64,000 bases of DNA from Zhengitettix transpicula. Taxonomy: Eukaryota; Arthropoda; Insecta; Orthoptera; Tetrigidae. Under the pieces are notes generated by a model, which saw nothing but the letters and a program-made list of their open reading frames with translations, did not search any database and was not told the origin of the DNA. Below, piece after piece: positions 13,501 through 23,289 of the stretch. The DNA lies in the NCBI GenBank assembly GCA_037074705.1, contig CM073593.1, forward strand, positions 8,933,001 to 8,997,000, given 5' to 3'. The position numbers and the translations under genes are program-made. How positions within the stretch are numbered: position 1 is the stretch's first letter; each line of letters opens with the position of its first letter.

Positions 13501-14450
13501 TACCTTAAGCAAAGGTCTTGATAGATTCATCTGATAAAAGGAAGCATTTTCTTCAAAGGGTGGTGCATCCTCAAAAAAGTTTTCATCCACACAAACTTCT
13601 TTATCGTCCTCATTTTCTTTCTTATGCTTTTTACTTTTCTTTATTTTTATATTATCTTAAAAATACAAATGATATAAGTTGTCAGTAAGAAAGTAAATAC
13701 ATGAACACTTGTGAAATATTTACCTCTTTTAAGTTCATCTTCTGACAAAGAAACACAATCTGCATCATCAGAATCATTCCCAACACTGTCTAAAGTATCA
13801 TTCTTATTTTCTTCAGGCTATAGGATAAAAGAATTGTGCATCTTATTCAAAATTTAAAAAGAAGTTGAGAAGTGAAACAAAATGTTTACCTTTTTACTTT
13901 TTCGAGCTTCTTGAATTTTGTCATCAACTTTGGACTTGCTTTTTCTCTTAACATATTTTGTTAAATCATTCCAGGAGTCTTGAGAATATTCAAGATCATT
14001 TGATAAAAATTTGAAACTTGAATCAAAATCTAAATTTTTTTTACTTTTTTGTTTACTTGGTTGAAACTGTAAATAATGTTACATAAATAATTTTTCACTC
14101 TTACGGAAATGAAATAGCAGCAGAATTACATCTCTGTAGTAATGTTCCAAATTTGCTTGAAAGAGTTACAAATATTTTTCTATATCAAGTAGCAAATATA
14201 TGGGTAAAACAATACTTAAGATAACACAGTTTGCATTAACGTTTTTTAAAAATAATACTACGGTCAGTTGATTTTCATTCAAATCAAATTGGTAAAATAT
14301 ATGGAAACATAAAATCCGAATATGAAGCAACGTTTACAATCCAATTAACTATTTAATACGTACTTCTTCTTCTTCGTCAGAATTTTCTGAGTAATCTGGA
14401 ACATTGTCATCATCGCCAATTGTTTTAATTAAATCGCACTGTTTGGTCAT
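1240..14450 (-). CDS. DDX27: DEAD-box RNA helicase DDX27 (fly Rs1, yeast Drs1), 13 coding exons
   Basis: ATP-dependent RNA helicase of the DDX27/Drs1 family, known for nucleolar 60S subunit and 47S/27S pre-rRNA processing. Exons, 5' to 3': 14450-14364, 14066-13890, 13817-13724, 13655-13504, 12914-12693, 11519-11436, 10333-10206, 7376-7179, 5602-5458, 4413-4279, 2781-2604, 2321-2121, 1529-1240. All introns are GT-AG and the frame closes throughout, giving about 696 residues (human about 760-800). Seen in order: acidic/lysine-rich N-terminus (1-155), Q motif ending PTPIQ (about 184), Walker A ATGTGKT (202-208), PTREL (237-241), GG (265-266), TPGR (286-289), DEAD (311-314), SAT (342-344), IIFVQTKKQ (407-415), [10 protein letters not shown] (459-468), HRVGRTAR (489-496), then a basic C-terminus. 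The start ATG begins an acidic tail typical of the family. The C-terminal exon is the least certain part. Confidence 0.95.
2121..2321 (-). CDS. DDX27: DDX27 exon 12
   Basis: 201 nt; encodes [10 protein letters not shown], a helical stretch, then [11 protein letters not shown], matching the SWFQTKEERK signature of the DDX27 C-terminal domain. Donor AAGG|GTTTGT is also weak and an in-frame TGA follows two codons later. Confidence 0.85.
2604..2781 (-). CDS. DDX27: DDX27 exon 11 (motif VI)
   Basis: 178 nt; acceptor preceded by a long T run. Carries [10 protein letters not shown]. The donor CAG|GTTCTG is weak; failing to use it adds five codons and stops at TAA (2589 region). Splicing to exon 12 restores the family pattern RI.P.(E/D)(I/V)..K.RD. 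Confidence 0.9.
2960..3120 (+). repeat. interspersed repeat 'A', copy 1 (DDX27 intron 11 side)
   Basis: Shares diverged words with two copies at 11.1-11.4 kb (for example gaaagagagacagtg, gttgacttacatgaaatc, then a gttccagtcaggc-like word). Family unknown; no coding capacity seen. Confidence 0.5.
3365..3577 (-). pseudogene. non-LTR retrotransposon reverse-transcriptase fragment
   Basis: A 70-residue piece containing [19 protein letters not shown], which matches the start of LINE reverse-transcriptase domains (A.K.MKNNKS.GPD.IP.E.LK). The expected GPDG is VPGG, so it is decayed. It lies in the DDX27 intron between exons 10 and 11, in the same orientation as the gene. Only this small part of the domain remains. 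Confidence 0.7.
4279..4413 (-). CDS. DDX27: DDX27 exon 10 (motif V)
   Basis: 45 codons, phase 0 at both ends; [15 protein letters not shown] and [11 protein letters not shown]. Confidence 0.95.
5458..5602 (-). CDS. DDX27: DDX27 exon 9 (motif IV)
   Basis: 145 nt; first codon completes a split Arg. Encodes REGDRE and [15 protein letters not shown], highly typical of DDX27. Confidence 0.95.
5603..7178. other. DDX27 intron 8, no further feature
   Basis: AT-rich intron with short repeated words (for example gtttcatcactaaaatttggg near 6230 and its partly complementary partner near 6605) but no coding segment or recognisable transposon. Confidence 0.4.
7179..7376 (-). CDS. DDX27: DDX27 exon 8 (SAT motif)
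   Basis: 198 nt; continues DEAD-R-MLDE and carries FSATMT (motif III) and DLASVSL. Separated from exon 7 by a 2.8-kb intron that holds the antisense LTR-element fragment. Confidence 0.95.
8055..9050 (+). CDS. intact 331-codon ORF of an LTR-element fragment, function unknown
   Basis: Longest uninterrupted ORF in the window, antisense inside DDX27 intron 7. First ATG at 8055; the second (MAERNN, 8082) is equally plausible. Residues about 15-95 look helical and hydrophobic-heptad rich (coiled-coil-like), 100-200 are Lys/Asn/Glu-rich, and the last 130 are a Tyr/Trp/Cys-containing basic domain ([19 protein letters not shown]). I recognise no family. A leader with a ggtgttgtggggtc word resembling part of a tRNA-Lys primer site lies just upstream (8048-8061), suggesting a gag-like position, while a polypurine tract and LTR follow 340 bp downstream, which would also fit a third ORF after pol. 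No protease, RT or integrase is present. Confidence 0.6.
   Translation: MGSFIELIAMAERNNEAESNMWDKCLKLLNVNLELLNGCVDVVSGISRKFDVINERMDVLIDGKVDKVEEDLNVKCDDFRDKVDVESAKPEVKENILQDQIVIQNGKSEEGNNKLNVGGKENLVQKQLINDSELHKLANNLKEKTVENGEIVKPINEEKSSGCRSKNISQNVTKGKITKNKSKCVNVKEEYYRLRPKKKIFVYKEGLIFITPHRKKMCMLEECMNKGSNNWYGVADRRVKNVIQTPVNLGYTNNRKLNVYDEYWMNVWKEIKIDKDCEMLQRKCRRHLVKYFCVGIPWKPGGGNSYYNLANILSVNIVSEDDVNYGLYKKI
9399..9681 (+). mobile_element. LTR (solo or tandem-derived) with polypurine tract and primer-site-like motif
   Basis: Begins TGTAACATGATTGTTACA, itself a small palindrome, directly after a polypurine run (ttggaggggggat, 9385-9396). It contains AATAAA near 9625 and is followed by TGGCGCCCAA (9682-9691), the first ten bases of a tRNA-Lys type primer-binding site. 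Length about 283 bp. No second copy was found between 7.7 and 8.05 kb. The order ORF, PPT, LTR, primer site is what a tandem or circular-permuted insertion would leave; exact 3' boundary is inferred. Confidence 0.6.
10206..10333 (-). CDS. DDX27: DDX27 exon 7 (TPGR, DEAD)
   Basis: 128 nt; contains [11 protein letters not shown] and VLILDEAD, the DEAD box itself, with the following Arg codon split across the intron (AG|G). Confidence 0.95.
11060..11400. repeat. head-to-head pair of repeat 'A' in DDX27 intron 6
   Basis: A minus-oriented copy (about 11098-11200) and a plus-oriented copy (about 11268-11390) form an imperfect inverted repeat with an 80-bp spacer. The right copy also folds on itself: aatcagtagttggtcc (11308 region) and ggaccaactactgatt (11383 region) are reverse complements. 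It ends only about 40 bp from the exon 6 donor. Confidence 0.6.
11436..11519 (-). CDS. DDX27: DDX27 exon 6
   Basis: 28 codons, phase 0 at both ends; encodes the VGG(L)D motif Ib segment, matching the DDX27-specific QLAQF..I......GGLD pattern. Confidence 0.93.
12150..12345. repeat. degenerate gttgcagtt-type simple repeat
   Basis: Variants of gttgcagtt/gctgcagttgga recur at roughly 20-25 bp spacing, in DDX27 intron 5. One frame reads as a short Lys/Val-rich helix, but it is not a supported gene. Confidence 0.4.
12693..12914 (-). CDS. DDX27: DDX27 exon 5 (Q motif, Walker A, PTREL)
   Basis: 74 codons, acceptor TTTCCAG, donor GTAATT. Carries YPTPIQ, the ATP-binding loop ATGTGKT and motif Ia PTREL. 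Confidence 0.95.
13504..13655 (-). CDS. DDX27: DDX27 exon 4
   Basis: 152 nt; begins lysine-rich and ends [12 protein letters not shown], the segment that leads into the Q motif and aligns with the family's NLSRPLLKA block. Donor GTATGA, phase 0. Confidence 0.9.
13724..13817 (-). CDS. DDX27: DDX27 exon 3
   Basis: 94 nt, acceptor CCTATAG, donor GTAAAT, leaves one base for the next exon. Encodes a strongly acidic stretch (DSDDAD and SEDE). Confidence 0.85.
13890..14066 (-). CDS. DDX27: DDX27 exon 2
   Basis: 59 codons, phase 0 at both ends, acceptor TTTACAG and donor GTAAAC. Lysine-rich N-terminal extension including the run KRKSKSK, as expected for a nucleolar helicase. Confidence 0.85.
14364..14450 (-). 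CDS. DDX27: DDX27 exon 1 (start codon)
   Basis: Opens with ATG at 14450-14448 and encodes 29 residues ending in an acidic run (NSDEEE); donor GTACGT, phase 0. A 10-kb stretch of transposons begins about 440 bp upstream. Confidence 0.85.
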
Positions 14451-14890
14451 GATTGACTCCTAACCTATAATTAAGAAAGCACATGTACCTAGCTAGTACT
14501 ACGTCATTAAACTCATGGAAGACATTCCATTATTTAATATTTTGTCACATCTTCGACTCGAATTAGAAGTATATATACCGCAATAAAGTTCAATTATAAG
14601 AAACATATTTTGTTCACTAATTGGCAGCTGATACGACCAATTGATAAAATCAGACGTTAAAAAGCTAATAAAAACTTAACAATTTTTGAATAGTCTTAAG
14701 GAATTTCAAATAAAAGAATTTTACAGATAGGTAAATTTTACAAGATTGTTCACGTTATTTATATATCTTACACAATACAGTTTCACTCGTCAACAATGAA
14801 TTCGTTTTTCGATTGAGGTTAAAAGAATGTTAATTCTAAGTAACTTGGAGTTTCTAGAATCAAGGAATTCATAAAATAAAAATAAATATA

Positions 14891-15200
14891 TGTGATATTC
14901 TTTAATGTAAGGCGGCAACACTGATTTTGTTAGTAGAGATTGGCAACACATCGATGTTGTTGTGTGATATATTCTCTCTGACTCTACGTTTTTTCGACAA
15001 AGAATTTTTTTGAACGCATAACGTAAAATGAGTAATAGGAAACAACTGCTGAAGCGTGAAAGATTAGACGTATATCTCTCTTGTGCAAACGTAGAAACTA
15101 AATGGAACCATTGGAAGAGAACATTCAGGAACTTTCTAGGAGGTATATCAAACATTAACAAAGAAAATAAATTATCTTACTGTGTAATTATGTGTTGAAA
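14891..15200 (+). repeat. left LTR of the Gypsy-type element
   Basis: 5' end fixed by the match to 17712; the 3' end is not, because the right copy is truncated. The end given is an estimate; no clear primer-binding site was found after it. Confidence 0.55.
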
Positions 15201-15285
15201 GAAGTTGGCTACAGCAAATCTTAGTCATCAACGACTACGAGTACTGAGCTATGACGACACGACTCACTTTTCATAAAGAAACGTA

Positions 15286-15580
15286 ATGTTATATTTGCTA
15301 GACATTACTTGTCGGCGCGAAAGCAACAAACTGGGTGAATACTTCCAAATTATAAATCAATTAAGCAAATATTGTAACTTTAATAACGTAAACGCTGAAG
15401 ATTATTGCAAGGAATATATTGGAGATGCTTTCGTAAGGGAATTAATTCGTCAACGGTTACTTGAAAACTACCTCGGTGACTCTTGAACATGTCAGAACCC
15501 TGGAATTGGCTGAAGTACATGCAGCTTCTTATATGGGAAAGACTGTCGTCGTCATCTTCTGCTATGGAGATCCTCAAACC
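15286..15580 (+). pseudogene. gag remnant of Gypsy-type element
   Basis: The frame at 15286-15486 contains LSKYCNFNNVNAEDY and IRQRLLEN, the conserved gag block of insect Gypsy elements. It continues in another frame at about 15461-15530 (VTLEHVRTLELAEVHAASY), so there is a frameshift near 15480. No zinc knuckle was found. Confidence 0.75.
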
Positions 15581-15899
15581 TCCCGAAGAAGACTACCAAA
15601 ATCAGCTACTTCGTCCTCCTCGAGACCTCAAAAATGCTTCTCCTCTGAAAAAGACCAGTCACAGTAAGTGGAAGATCTGGTGGAAATTCTTCAAATTTGA
15701 CTGTTTCTTCAAAAACGCTGGCAGCCATTTCTGGAGTCAGTCACTGTCTTCAGAAATCAATCATTCAAGCACTACTGATAGGTCATGGTATTTTAAGGGG
15801 ACATACATCTGTGGAGATTGGATTTGATGGTGAAAGACCCTCACTAACAATCTGTTCTTTATTTCTAGCTTAAGTACCTCTTGTTTCCCTATTTTCTGA

Positions 15900-17260
15900 C
15901 TTGAACCCAGATTGAAAGCCTGTGGTGACAAAGTCAAGGCGTCATACCGAAGAAGACAACAGTTTTATGATAATCGAAATTCAAAAACTTCTTCAGGAAG
16001 GTGTCATTGAAACGAGCAATTCAAGATGGAGGGCTCAATCTTTTGTTATTAGGGTGAAAACCACAAGCCCAGAATGGTAGTTGACTACTCTCAGACAATT
16101 AACAAGTACACTTGGCCTAAGATAAGGAAATTATTATGAAAATTTTGGAAAAATAGTATATTTAGTAAAATTGATCATCAAAGTGCCTAACACCAAATTC
16201 CTATTCTGTATAGTAAAAAGCATTAAACAGTATTTGATGCTTGTGGGAAACTATTACATTTTTTGTGGTTTCCTTTTGGTATTACTAATGGGGGTAGCAT
16301 GTTTTCAAAGAGTCCTAGTCAAAGTTATTGAGGATGAAGGACATTTATTGATAATGTTACTGTTGCAAAGATATGAAGGAATATGACGACGAGATAAAAA
16401 ATTATTGACTGGTGAAGATATTTAATTTAACCTTAAATGAATAGAAGTGTACATATTCAATAAGCCCTGTCAGATTACTGGGTCATATTGTATGAGATGA
16501 TACAATTAAACCTGATCCTGATCGACTAAAACTGCTGATGGAATACCTGCTCCTACTGACTCTTCTGAGTTATGTGTTTGGGTATGTTTGCCTGTGATTG
16601 TTAGTGGATTCCAGGTTTTTCAGGGAAGATATATCACTTACTAGGATACAAGGAAAGAAACAGTTTCCTCTCTCGAGAGAGGCAGTATCAACTTACTTAA
16701 AAATTATGTGGCTAATGCTACCTTGCAACAATTGAAGACAACATACTGTTTAAGAGTTGAAACTGATTCATGGGACTTTGCAACTGGGGCTACCTTGAGT
16801 CAATTAGGCCATCCTGTTGCTTTTTCTTCTTTTAGAATTAAATACTTCCAAATGAGGCATTTGAGACTGAAGGACCTCTCCCTAGTGTCTCAAGAAATCG
16901 TTACATCTTAACAGTAGTTGATGAGTCCCCCATATTTCCATTTGCCTTCCCATGTAGGGAAATTTCAGAAACAACTCTGATAACTCATTTAAAGAACATT
17001 TTTTTCTGTTTTTGGCATGGTAACCTTGGTTTACTCTGACAGAGGATCTGCTTTCATGTCTCATGACTTAAAAATGTAACGTTTCCACAAGTCGCACAAC
17101 TATAATCTGACAGAAAATGGACAGGTGGAACGTTATAACGGGAAAATAAACTGTTTACCTTAAGAACAAATAATACGAGGACCGAACGATAGGAAGTGGT
17201 TGTACAACCAGCTCTCCATTCCATTTGCTCCTTGTTATGTATGGCAACCACTGCCACTCC
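15900..17260 (+). pseudogene. pol remnant (RT, RNase H, integrase)
   Basis: Recognisable pieces in order: TKSRRHTEEDN and IQKLLQEGVIETSNSRW (about 15930-16050, start of RT), RLLGHIV (about 16470, end of RT), VETDSWDFATGATLSQLG (about 16755-16810, RNase H with its first Asp region), YILTVVDE and VYSDRGSAF (about 16900-17060, integrase core Asp residues), then NGQVERYNG (about 17120). The catalytic YxDD core of RT was not found. Multiple stops; not functional. Confidence 0.8.
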
Positions 17261-17711
17261 TCATGAGCGAATGTTTTCTCATCCCCGGAGATCGATTAAC
17301 GGTTGTTACATCCCCACTTGGCTGACTCAGCCTGGTCCAGTCCTAATGAAAAACCATTCGCGTACGAATAAGTATGAGTTGTACACGAAGTGAAACAGAT
17401 TGGAGCTACTATGCTAATGAAAGCTTGCTGATAAATTGTTTCTATTAGACATTTACCTCCGAAAGGATTAACTACCAAATCTGCTGACAACAAAGGAAAT
17501 ACAGTCGAAAAGAACAGGTGCTCTAACATCCAGCGTCTAATGAATTCTGAAATGCAAAGTCGGCTATCGCCACAGAATATGCGATCGAAAGGAACTTGAA
17601 CTCTTCATCATCGCGTCCAGTTTGCTTCAGACAACCTCCTCCTTACTTAAAGGACTATGTTAAAGACTGAAGTAATCAGACTGGGAGATTAAAGGGGGGG
17701 GGGGAGGTGAA

Positions 17712-17790
17712 TGTGATATTCTTAAATGTAAGGTGGCAACACTAACTTTGTTAGTAGAGATAGGAAACACATCGAGGTTGTAATATAGTT
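17712..17790 (+). repeat. truncated right LTR of the Gypsy-type element
   Basis: About 80 bp similar to the start of the left LTR, ending in unrelated sequence. Confidence 0.75.
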
Positions 17791-19535
17791 CCCAACAAAC
17801 GCACAAAATTCGAATCATGAATATAGTAATGCCACCTGTTCATTATAGAAAACTTTGCAAATGCCTGTGATTCAATATAATTATTGGCGTAGTGATTAGT
17901 TTCGCTTACTTTGTGTTATACGGTAACACAATGTTTACATAACAAAATTACCACTTTTGAGGCATTTGCATAGTAAAAGTTCCATGCCGATGATATTCGT
18001 TCGCTCTCGCGCGAAGACTGGATCCTGATACCTATTGTCGAATAAGCAGGATCTTCTCCGATTTCATAACTATTTCCAAACTTTGAAAAAAGTGCTCCTT
18101 CATCCCGCAGTTTATTAGAACAATCGATATATATGTATAGCCACACGTCCTCGCAAATCTGTAATTTTGTCGTCGTTTATTCCATTTAATTTCCTATAAA
18201 AACTTATATTTTTGGTATTGTCTATTTGTATATGCGACGACTTAACAAATTAAGGTAGTAGTAGTCCAAGTAAAAACTATCAAGTATCGATTCAAGTTAG
18301 AAGTGGCAACTGCTTGTTAGTTATGTATCGTATGTTTGTGTTGTTACACGGTCGGCTTGTGATTGAATGTTTTGTGAATTAGTTTAATTTCGTTCTTTAT
18401 AATGTGAGAGCAACTCGCAGCCGGAGCTCTCGAGAGTTACTCTCAGAGCCCTTTACACTGGAGAGTGAAATTCGGTCGAGTTCACTCTCCGAGCGCAACT
18501 CTGATTGCCAACTCTCGACAATTCGCTCAGACCGTTTACACGCACGCAGTCAGTTCTGCGAGTGATTTCAAGCTACATTATTTCTCTACCTTTCCGCACC
18601 CCCCACATTCAAATCTTTTCCTATGCTATTAAAGAGAGAGGCCACCATGTGTATTACCCTCATGTTGCCTGTTACTCTTAAAAAACACGAAAAAGAGAAG
18701 TAGCAGCAGCTTTTTTTGTTTCTTTATATCTTTAGTTCCACTTCCGCACTTTTTATTTTTTTAAGCTCTTGAGAAGCCTGTAATTATAATGAAAACATGA
18801 TTATTATAAAGGATTGATAATGTATGTAGGTATTGACTGAACCAAAAAATATTTTATTGGTCACCAAAATCCAGTGTTTCTGTGAGCAGCGACTGCGAGG
18901 TGCGATGACGTTGGACAACAGATACAATGTTATCTGTGAACGATATTTAATAAAATTGTATATTATCTTTTTATATGAAAATTATTTATTACCTTTGTTC
19001 TGGGAATATCATTACTTTATCGTTCAAAGAAAAGTGTTTTGTAAAGAAGTTGGAACTTATAAAGTTGTTTGAAACAACAGAATGCTGCATGTCTACACAA
19101 ATTATTATTCAGCTTAGTAAATAAGACAGACATTATTTGAAATTGAATTAAGTCATGATAATGTTGTAAATGTTTGTAAAAAATGTAAACTTGTTTGTGA
19201 AATAAAGCCTGCAAACATCCTCGTGGGTCCATTTTATATATTGTTTTTGGCCAAAGACATATATAAACAACATAGACTGGACAAGTCACCGCCATATTTG
19301 AAGCAAATTGAAAACTCAGCCGCCATGTTTTATATTGTCTGGTGGGCGTTCCCCATCGTCTGCTAGCCTTGAACTCTGTCGCACAAATGACCTAAAACTA
19401 AATCTCTACGGATATATTAAGGTTTAAGTAAATATAACACATTTAAGGCATAGAAAAATTTATTGACCTTTAAATAATATCAGTTTCGTATACAATTGCC
19501 TAATATTGCGTCCTCTTTCATCCATTGCTTTTTCT

Positions 19536-20600
19536 TTACACATATAACGAATTCTGCAATTGAAGTAATGTTTTTTTTTTAAAACCTTTGAGTTTCCCAC
19601 CAAATTCGGCCGAATCTATTAAATAGTCGAATTCACAAAATAAAATTTGTTTATGTCCCAACATCCGGAATACCTCCACACACAATTTTAATAGTAAATT
19701 CGTCTTTCCTATGTGTGTTTCATTATTCCTCAATACTTTTTCAGCAAGTGTAAATAATTTCACAACGTCTTTAGACGAGTTGATTAACTTGTCTTTAAAG
19801 TCCTTTATTTTAATCAATCCCGTTTTTCTTTCAGAGCGAGGAGCAAGGAGAACCTCTAAACAACCTAAACACTTTAGTTTTTTTACCACCATCCGTACAA
19901 CACTTCCTGAAATATATTCTACCTCTTTTTCTGGATATAATGTTAATCTCTCGTATTCAGAGATGTAATCATGATCAAAATTGTGATCTGTACAAGATTT
20001 AAAATTATTTTTTTCAATTGGTACAACCAGTGTCTCCAAAATTCCTCCCGTAGTATTGGCAGTTTTGGATGGTTCTATCTGCGTAATAAAAGATTTCCTA
20101 CATGCTGCTCTGAACTGTAATGCATTTGGATTATTTGGATTTCCCCCACATCTTCGTATGCAAGAAAAGAAGAGTTCTAAATGGTCCTGGCTCATTCTCC
20201 TACTTAATAAAAATTTGAGAACTGGAGAATAGTTCCACACATACTTCTTCCCAGTTGCCTCAAACTGAGAAGATCTAAAACAATCCCACACACACCCATC
20301 TTCCTCCTTGACAAATATAGTAAACTCCCATCGTACAGCTTTAAATTCATAAAATACTGTACAGATCTTTGTTGCATATTGTCAATCTATTACATCTAAA
20401 CACAGGAGTTTTTGTACCCTTGTTCATAACATTGCACGAATTCAACAAATCAAATGCTTTATCTACCATTTTTATGAACTTTACCGTGCCCTCACCATTT
20501 ACAAATTCAGACAAACCCAAGCCTCTACAAAAAATCATGGCATCTCCTACAGAACTGCTTAGTGTCTATCTTCATTTTCTGTGCCTCATACTGAATGTGT
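19536..20600 (-). pseudogene. P-element-type transposase, frameshifted C-terminal half
   Basis: Frame 20291-19536 (251 residues) contains MSQDHLELFFSCIRR followed by GGN.NNP and QFRAA, the diagnostic C-terminal block of P-element/THAP9 transposases. Upstream, frame 20538-20347 has FIKMVDKAFDLLNS and a third frame around 20340-20260 has YDGSLLYLSRRKMGV, all matching the family in order, so at least two frameshifts separate them. THAP DNA-binding domain and the first catalytic Asp region were not found. The 251-codon frame is open to its stop. Confidence 0.85.
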
Positions 20601-20635
20601 AGCGTCGTCATTCTATTTGCAACATGTAACCGTTC

Positions 20636-20825
20636 CTAGTCTAGAGCGACACAACAGCACCTCCAAAGTTTGTCAAATGACGAGTGCAGTTAGTCGCTCT
20701 AGGCTCTTCTTAGCACCTGAAGAAAGGCACAAGGATTCCAGAAACGTTGTGCAGTATTTATATTATCACTTATTTTGTCTGTATTTGGCTATCTTTCTTC
20801 TTCTTCTTCTTCTTCTTATTATTAT
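20636..20825 (+). repeat. Penelope-like tail repeat, copy 1
   Basis: Contains cgctctaggctcttctt, acctgaagaaaggcacaag, agaaacgttgtg and ggctatctttctt, the same ordered words as copies at 37.4, 53.6, 58.9 and 60.3 kb. Its left side (ctagagcgacacaacagcac) is the reverse complement of its own start, so it is the centre of a head-to-head pair. Ends in a (ctt)n(att)n microsatellite. Confidence 0.7.
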
Positions 20826-21439
20826 TATTATGCTGATACCTAAAATACGATACAACATGTGTTTTCGAACTACGATTATTACAATTGTAGGCTGAACACA
20901 CGCTTGGCATGAATTATAATAACAAACAATTTATTTTAACAAAAAAACTTCAAAACTTTCACCATCAGTACCATAACACAAATCGGGTTTTAGGTGAAGT
21001 GGAGCGACTAAAAAATGGCGGTTAGTGTTACTTGTTGCTGCCACCCAGAGCGCTGTAACGCTGATATAGCCACTCTATTATGTTTATATATCTCTTTGTT
21101 TTTGGCCATATTACTCTCAGCTAATTCAAATTTTCTTGAATTCCTGAGAGTACTCCGAGAGTGCTGAGAAAACGTTTACACTAATGAAGCAACAATGCAG
21201 CTCTCGAAGAGCTCCCCCTCCAGTGTAAAAAACTCGCACGTGTAAACGCACCTTAAAATCCGTTTTCTCGGCCCTAGTTGCCACAACATACCTGAGATTA
21301 CTGGTTAGTCAGGGCATTATGTTTTATAATTGTAAGTTTTTATTAGTTTGAAGAAATTAATTTTTGTGTAGAATGGGTTGTTGTTTTCCCTACGGTACTC
21401 CCTCCTATGGTACGGTTGCAGGGAGCGTGCCCCATAATA

Positions 21440-21964
21440 CTCGCGAAACGTTGGAACTATGCTAAGGATTTTGTGGCATGACAGTTACCAGAGTTGGGCT
21501 GTATACCTACAAGAAGTACAAGACCTAAATTATAATGTAAACATGGCCATACAACAAATACCTGCGGTGGTACATTACGGCAGACGGTTAGAGCTACCTC
21601 TGGAAAGAATGATAAAAGTACCCTCAACCACCCAAAACCTTGGAAGTAGAGAGAGGAATCGAGAAAGCTAAAGCCAACAACCGAACAACGGTTGCGACAA
21701 CAGAAACCGAAATTAATCGAGTTCCAGGTAAATGATCGAGTAATGGCGCGCGCGTTACGTCAATCAGACGCGAATCGTAGAATAACCGGAAAACTGTCAG
21801 AATATTACAGGCCCATGTTATGTACGAGAACGAATTGGGGCGGCTGTCTTCAAAGTACACCGTCGGGGTGGCAACCAAGATATGAAGAATTAATCAATCT
21901 CATGCCATATTATGAGAGAAAGGAGGAAGAAACAGAAAGTTTTGTAGACGATATGGAACGATGA
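21440..21964 (+). pseudogene. integrase C-terminal end of a second Gypsy-type element
   Basis: The frames at 21459-21671 and 21692-21964 contain VVHYGRRLELPLERMIK and, after a frameshift near 21680, NDRVMARALRQSDANRRIT then GKLSEYY, the GPY/F-type integrase tail seen in insect Gypsy-group elements. The second frame ends at 21962. No other pol domain precedes it, so the element is 5'-truncated. Confidence 0.75.
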
Positions 21965-22920
21965 ATATACCGACGGTCTCGTAAGACGAATATCAATTGT
22001 GTATAGAATTAGTTGCATTCCTGTAGGCGGTAATCATGCATAAACTTAATTTGTCTTTAGTTTGTGTTATTGTATAAACTTAATTTTCCATGTACCATAG
22101 GGCTAGCATAATTCACATAATGTGATGTGAGAGATCAAGTGTATGATTGTGATTGCAATGTGTGAGGCCAAAATACTTGAACTCTTCAGAATTCTAATAT
22201 TTTTTTTGTTACGGTTTAATTATTAGTTTTCACTGAAAGTACAGTTAACCGAATGTGCTTAGTTAAGGAATTAGGACTAGGAAATAGTGGGCGTCATGGT
22301 TCATTGATTTTATTGTGCCATAACATATCTATGTAATTTGCTTTAAAAAAACACTGGTGATAGTTGCCTTTTGAGAAACGATAATCACATTAACGGCGCG
22401 GATGTATTCGCACAGGCGCCGTTCACGTCAAAGACTTCTTCAAACACTTCAACGCTGACTCTCACAACAGGCACCATGTACGTCAACGCAGGTCTACGAA
22501 AGTCAGACACTTCGACGCAAACCTACGAGAGGGACGCGTCATCGCAGATCAACACGACCTGCGCCTGACCTGTCAACGACGAATGCAGCTGGCACATCAA
22601 CGCAAATCAACACAGCGGGCCCAACCACGGTTGCAGTACATCACCTACCTAATTGTCACGATTCTTGGTTAAGTTGTAAATATGAAACCATGGAAAGGTA
22701 GCCAAAAAAAGGACTAACTTTACGCCGAATGTATTTTAGTGATAGTGCATCTCAGGGACTCTACCCCCGGAAGAAGAATTATCACCAAGGGGGGAATTAT
22801 ATAGCGCGATTTCTATATAATGTGTAGTTTACTGAGAACATGCTGACAATTTTTGGGTTTGAATAAACCACGTGTGCCCGTTTGCTTAGCTTGGCATTTC
22901 CCAGTTTAAAATTAGACCCA
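21965..22920 (+). mobile_element. 3' region and candidate LTR of the second Gypsy-type element
   Basis: Downstream of the integrase remnant are a segment with repeated gtcaacgca-like words (about 22400-22620), a candidate polypurine tract (ccaaggggggaatta, 22777-22798) and an LTR-like stretch with AATAAA near 22862. A matching second LTR was not found, so the boundary is inferred. Confidence 0.4.
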
Positions 22921-23289
22921 GAACAATAAAGGCTGTTTTGCCCATAGTCCGCAAGGTCACCCTTCCTTCTTGCGCGTCCAAGTCAACTTGGAGAACACGC
23001 CCCACTACGCGGAGTGACGTGACGTATTAGGATAAATGATCCTTGATTGGTTTCCCAATGGACGAGAGGGGTGCTGGGGAACCAATAAGAATCAATTTTT
23101 ATTTTGGGATCCTGTGGTACGGATCGAAACGAATTTACTTTCTTTCTGGAAACAGCAAGAAAAAACAACGCAAATAGCAGACTTGAAAGAAGTTAATTTG
23201 CTAGCAAATTAAAGCGAAGAAATTGACGAAATAAATACAACATAGACAACGGAAAAGTAAAAGAAACTCTGGAAATTGTGAAATGCCAC

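Larger units (their letters stand above)
14891..17790 (+). mobile_element. decayed Gypsy-type LTR retrotransposon
   Basis: The two LTR starts are recognisable: TGTGATATTC at 14891 and at 17712, followed by about 75 bp of close similarity (both contain ttgttagtagagat). A polypurine tract (aaag plus a run of G, 17692-17708) sits just before the right LTR start, which is truncated after about 80 bp. Between them lie gag, reverse transcriptase, RNase H and integrase remnants in canonical Gypsy order, all on the plus strand and broken by stops and frameshifts. It begins about 440 bp upstream of the DDX27 start codon. Confidence 0.85.
18405..21256 (-). mobile_element. P-superfamily (P element/THAP9-like) DNA transposon, decayed
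   Basis: The ends carry inverted motifs: tttacactggag at 18452-18463 and its reverse complement at 21218-21229, with palindromic words (ctctcgagag) and repeated gtttacac words near both ends; the right end reads as ggtgcgtttacac inward. The interior encodes a P-type transposase on the minus strand. A Penelope-like tail is nested inside (20.64-20.82 kb). The left boundary and any target duplication are uncertain. Confidence 0.7.

Noticed and set aside
15461..15827. overlapping ORFs of 68 and 114 codons
   Set aside because: The first is a gag frame already covered by the Gypsy remnant; the longer one is mainly an out-of-frame shadow.
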